A stretch of 64,000 bases of DNA from contig CAAGFE010000003.1 of NCBI GenBank assembly GCA_900769075.1, positions 1 through 64,000 of the forward strand, written 5' to 3'. The position numbers were made by a program, and so were the translations under genes. The DNA comes from Clostridia bacterium. GTDB taxonomy: Bacteria > Bacillota > Clostridia > Christensenellales > Aristaeellaceae. The notes below the pieces were generated by a model. That model did no database searches. It had not been told where the DNA came from and saw nothing but the letters and a program-made list of their open reading frames with translations. This document shows, one piece after another, positions 61,231-64,000 of the stretch. Position 1 is the stretch's first letter. The number at the start of each line of letters is the position of its first letter.

Positions 61231-63021
61231 GTGAAAAAGACGATGTTTCGCTTGATGCTGACGGCAGCGGCGATGCTGCTGGCAGTGACTCTGGGTGTCG
61301 CGGGGTATGCTGAGGAAGCGGACGGCGCTGTCAGCACGTCTGCCTATCTCTTCTGGCAGGATTCGGACTGGTGGCCCGCCGTGACCAACCAGGAGGACGA
61401 TTACTGGGCGCCTGTCACCGCCACCGTGACCGGCGAAGGCTGGTATACCGTCAGCGCCACGGCGCATATGCCCAGCTGGTTCTACAGCGGCGGCAACCAC
61501 AACACCGGCGCCCAGAAGCTGGCGGTCGTCATCACCGACGGCGCGACCCTCTTCCCGGATCTGTACATGCAGATCGTGGACATCCGCGTGGACGGCGTGT
61601 CCTATGCCTGCGGCGATGTGACCTACGGCCAGACCGGCTATGACAATATCGGCCAGGACGGCTTCGTGTTCTGGAAGGCCAGCGACGCCTATGGCCTGAT
61701 CTATGACCAGTGGATGATCGACAACAACGGCACCGTGGACACCGGCAAGACCTGGAAATCCGACGCCGCTGCCCAGCGGTTCGATGTGTTTGACGTGAGC
61801 GTGCTCAACGATCCCAGCACCATCGAGATTGACTTCTTCCTGTCCAGCCGCCAGGATGTGCGCCCTGAGGGCGGCGCTGCCCTGCGCGTGCTGGGCGAGG
61901 GCCCCGCTGTGGCCGGTGATCATGTTGCCCTGAGCGACGCCGCCGGAACCCCCGAAAATGCGACCACCGCGAGGCTCTTCTACCAGTCCGGCAGCTGGTG
62001 GCCCTTGACCGACGGCAAGCTGGGCGCTTCTTCCACCGTAACCATCAAGGGCGACGGCGTGTATACCGTTTCCGCGTCCTTCCTGGATCAGGGCGGCTGG
62101 ACCCCCCTCGGCAACGGTGCCGAAAAGCTGCTGCTGGTCGTTGACAACGGCGCGAAAGGCCAGGGCACCGTGATGGACGGGAAGTACCTGGGCATCTCCG
62201 ATGTGCGCGTCAACGGCACCTCGATCGGTGTCGGCAACGCTGCCTATGGCCCGACCGGCTATGAAGGGTATGCCAGCGATTTCCATGTCTTCAGCAGCAG
62301 CGACGGTTACGCGATCCTGTTTGACCGCTGGATGATCGAAAACACCTCCGGCCTGCCCTGGGGCCACACGACCTGGGACGGCAAGGATGGCACGATCAGC
62401 GCGATCAACCCCGATGATCTCAAGGCCGTGAACAACCTGGAGGTGGACTTCTTCGTCACCGGCGAGCAGGGCAAGCTCCCCGAAGAGCCGGTGCTGTCCT
62501 ACGACTACACCTGGTACCCCAACAACACCATGGGCGTTGCCGGCTACAGCCTGCGCGACATGGGCGTGTCCAACAAGTGGTACAACGCCTGTCCCGTCGA
62601 TCTGACCCGGGACGGCATCTATAAGATTCCGCTGGTGGTCTCCAACATGTACGTCATCGGCAACGCCATCGTCACCGTGGAAGGCGATACGGTGACCGTC
62701 GATTACGAAACCCAGTATGCCTCTCCCGGCAACCTGACCATCCTCAGCGAATGCGTGAAGTGGTTCGACGAGCTGGAGGACATCACCGCTGAGTTCATGG
62801 AGAATCCCCAGAGCAATCTGGCCTTTGGTCAGATCATCAGCAAGACCTATCTGGGGAAGGTCGGCTACCTGTTCATCTGCAACCGCGTCACCTACTGCCA
62901 GCCCATCGCGGACAACGGCATCTACCTGGCCCGCTACAACCACAGCGGCGCGACCTGGGCGGCTTACCGCGCCGGCCTGGATGCGATGGTGGAGGCGCTG
63001 GAGGAGACGCCTGCCGAGTAA
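61231..63021 (+). CDS. Secreted protein with two tandem beta-sandwich-like repeats
   Basis: 596 residues, unrecognised. Signal peptide of about 27 residues (ends AGYAE). Two copies of a roughly 170-residue unit are obvious: copy 1 about 35-205 (AYLFWQDSDWWPAV, GEGWYTVSATA, VDIRVDGVSYACGDVTYG, YGLIYDQWMIDN) and copy 2 about 245-415 (ARLFYQSGSWWPLT, GDGVYTVSASF, SDVRVNGTSIGVGNAAYG, YAILFDRWMIEN). A distinct third part (about 425-596) ends in a helix. The W-rich strands suggest carbohydrate-binding modules. Gene follows GAAAGGGGATCTTCCT and is alone between promoter and terminator. Confidence 0.82.
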   Translation: MKKTMFRLMLTAAAMLLAVTLGVAGYAEEADGAVSTSAYLFWQDSDWWPAVTNQEDDYWAPVTATVTGEGWYTVSATAHMPSWFYSGGNHNTGAQKLAVVITDGATLFPDLYMQIVDIRVDGVSYACGDVTYGQTGYDNIGQDGFVFWKASDAYGLIYDQWMIDNNGTVDTGKTWKSDAAAQRFDVFDVSVLNDPSTIEIDFFLSSRQDVRPEGGAALRVLGEGPAVAGDHVALSDAAGTPENATTARLFYQSGSWWPLTDGKLGASSTVTIKGDGVYTVSASFLDQGGWTPLGNGAEKLLLVVDNGAKGQGTVMDGKYLGISDVRVNGTSIGVGNAAYGPTGYEGYASDFHVFSSSDGYAILFDRWMIENTSGLPWGHTTWDGKDGTISAINPDDLKAVNNLEVDFFVTGEQGKLPEEPVLSYDYTWYPNNTMGVAGYSLRDMGVSNKWYNACPVDLTRDGIYKIPLVVSNMYVIGNAIVTVEGDTVTVDYETQYASPGNLTILSECVKWFDELEDITAEFMENPQSNLAFGQIISKTYLGKVGYLFICNRVTYCQPIADNGIYLARYNHSGATWAAYRAGLDAMVEALEETPAE

Positions 63022-63036
63022 TTCCGCTGACACTGA

Positions 63037-63067
63037 CCGGGGCTCCGTGACGGGGCTCCGGTTTTTT
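63037..63067 (+). terminator. Terminator formed through G-U wobble pairing
   Basis: The DNA shows a direct repeat of GGGGCTCC, but as RNA the two copies pair antiparallel (two G-U pairs) to make CCGGGGCUCC/GGGGCUCCGG with a 5-nt loop and six U residues (63062-63067). Confidence 0.75.
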
Positions 63068-63130
63068 CATGCCCTGGACAAAGGTTTGCTTCGATGGTCG
63101 GAAAAACAAGAAAAAAACACATCAATCCTC

Positions 63131-63159
63131 TTGACAGCCGCCTTGCCCCGTGTTATACT
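63131..63159 (+). promoter_or_regulatory. Promoter of the T-box transcript
   Basis: TTGACA (63131-63136), 17 nt, TATACT (63154-63159); transcription should begin near 63166, just before the T-box leader. Confidence 0.8.
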
Positions 63160-63169
63160 ACGCTAAACC

Positions 63170-63445
63170 GTTGAGGTGGAGATCAAACCGGCAGCGCACG
63201 CACAGAGATTCGGGCCCAGGCTGAAAGCCCGATCGCAGCGAACCGGCAAATGGACCGCCGAGGGCGTGCGGAAAGTGGGGGAGCCAAGGGGCAAGCCCAT
63301 CAGTATGGCACGACGCAGAGCCAGCGTTAGCGGGCTACGGGTGTGTCGGCACTCGAATGAGGTGGACGGAGAATTCCGTCAAACAAGGTGGTACCGCAGA
63401 TGTTTTTCCGCATCTGTCCTTGTGAAGGGGACAGGTGCGTTTTTG
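63170..63445 (+). promoter_or_regulatory. T-box leader, tryptophan-type specifier
   Basis: The T-box core AACAAGGTGGTACCGC is at 63382-63397. Stem I closes between CGCACGC (63195-63201) and GCGTGCG (63264-63270), with UGG followed by A on its 3' side (63251-63253) as candidate specifier codon, i.e. Trp. The terminator is CGCATCTGTCC/GGACAGGTGCG (63409-63419, 63429-63439) followed by T5. Uncharged tRNA(Trp) would favour the antiterminator and so permit expression of the binding protein downstream. Confidence 0.88.
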
Positions 63446-63551
63446 TGTGCACCGGTTCCTGAATCACCCCTTCCCCCGGGATCTGAAACACCGGCTCCTG
63501 CCGACAGGGAGTACATCATCGACGTGCCGAATCGGCAGAAAGGAATCCACC

Positions 63552-64000
63552 ATGAAAAAGACCATCGCCATGCTCCTGACCCTCGTTCTGACCCTGACCT
63601 GCTCCTTTGCCCTTGCTGAGGGCGTGATCAAGGTCGGCATCATCCAGATGGCCGACAACGGCGCCTTCACCGACATGCGGGAAGGCTTCATCGACCGCAT
63701 GCGCGAGCTGGGCTACACCGAGGACAAGATGGAGTTCCCCTACTTCAACGCCCTGGGCGACATGACCCAGCTGGTCGCCAACTGCCAGGCGGCCATCAAC
63801 GCGGGCATTGACGCGGCGGTGACCATCGCCACCCCGCCCACCCAGGCCTTCGTGAAGGAGGAAAGCGGCGTGCCGCTGTTCTTCATCAGCGTGTCCAACC
63901 CCGTGGGCGCGGGCGTGATCACCGATATGGCCACCCCGGACAAGAATGCCACCGGTACCTCCAACGCCATCCCCGTGAGCGAAATGTTCAAGCTGGCGGA
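63552..64000 (+). CDS. trpX: ABC transporter substrate-binding protein, TrpX-like (partial)
   Basis: The first 149 residues; the 3' part lies beyond the window. Signal peptide MKKTIAMLLTLVLTLTCSFA with cleavage near ALAE and no proper lipobox. The mature start VIKVGIIQMADNGAFTDMRE and ELGYTEDKMEFPYFNALGDM, then QAAINAGIDAAVTIATPPTQ, match ABC_sub_bind (DUF534) proteins, the TrpX family of tryptophan or precursor receptors. The tryptophan-type T-box upstream supports that substrate. Permease and ATPase genes should follow outside the window. Start behind AGAAAGGAATCCACC. Confidence 0.85.
   Translation, partial: MKKTIAMLLTLVLTLTCSFALAEGVIKVGIIQMADNGAFTDMREGFIDRMRELGYTEDKMEFPYFNALGDMTQLVANCQAAINAGIDAAVTIATPPTQAFVKEESGVPLFFISVSNPVGAGVITDMATPDKNATGTSNAIPVSEMFKLA

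Noticed and set aside
1..64000. Insertion sequences, prophage, CRISPR arrays, tRNA or rRNA genes
   Set aside because: No transposase, integrase, phage structural gene, regular direct-repeat array or cloverleaf was recognised on reading both strands.

Overview
The window is a gene-dense, GC-rich stretch with Firmicutes-type signals: AGGAGG ribosome sites, TTGACA-N17-TATAAT promoters, U-tailed hairpin terminators, a T-box leader, a DUF1836 protein, an Rrf2-controlled isc-type operon and L,D-transpeptidase and NodB wall enzymes. With its load of sugar-degrading genes this fits a GC-rich anaerobic clostridium of a gut or rumen (Christensenellales/Aristaeellaceae-like is a guess). No tRNA, rRNA, CRISPR array or insertion sequence was recognised.

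Layout. 1-2.35 kb: iron-sulfur operon nifS-nifU-iscR on the minus strand, with a promoter and an operator-like dyad. 2.5-4.3 kb: a GH105 hydrolase and a nitroreductase-like protein. 4.35-14.07 kb: a myo-inositol catabolic operon on the minus strand (iolJ, iolC, iolA, an MBL-fold hydrolase, iolG, iolB, iolD, iolE and a small unknown). 14.1-17.9 kb: an Lpl/Ytc-type sugar ABC transporter (two permeases and a binding protein, no ATPase). 18.1-22.3 kb: MFS transporter, an unrecognised 568-residue protein and a second GH105. 22.3-31.5 kb: a minus-strand operon of a DeoR regulator, a GH38 alpha-mannosidase, two GH29 alpha-fucosidases, a GH51 arabinofuranosidase and a small membrane-anchored protein. 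31.6-41.5 kb: divergent from it, an unrecognised 553-residue protein, a complete Opp/Dpp-type ABC transporter, a sugar isomerase-like TIM barrel and a twice-frameshifted nucleotidyltransferase. 41.5-44.5 kb: a second GH38, paralogous to the first. 44.5-55.3 kb: divergent PurC-like and PRPP-synthetase-like genes enclosing secreted or envelope proteins (PIG-L deacetylase, C39-like protein, CE2 esterase, FMN/FAD reductase, L,D-transpeptidase). 55.6-63.0 kb: ECF sigma factor with a membrane partner, YitT-like protein, NodB deacetylase, an Lgt-like membrane protein, a phosphodiester glycosidase and a secreted tandem-repeat protein. 63.1-64 kb: a tryptophan-type T-box leader and the start of a TrpX-like binding protein, cut by the window end.

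How it works together. The centre looks like a glycan-use region: oligosaccharides would enter through the ABC transporters and be trimmed in the cytoplasm, because none of the glycosidases has a signal peptide. The inositol operon would feed acetyl-CoA and central metabolism. All exported proteins seen here carry type I signal peptides ending around A-x-A/E, and none has a lipobox, which is unusual for binding proteins of a monoderm Firmicute.
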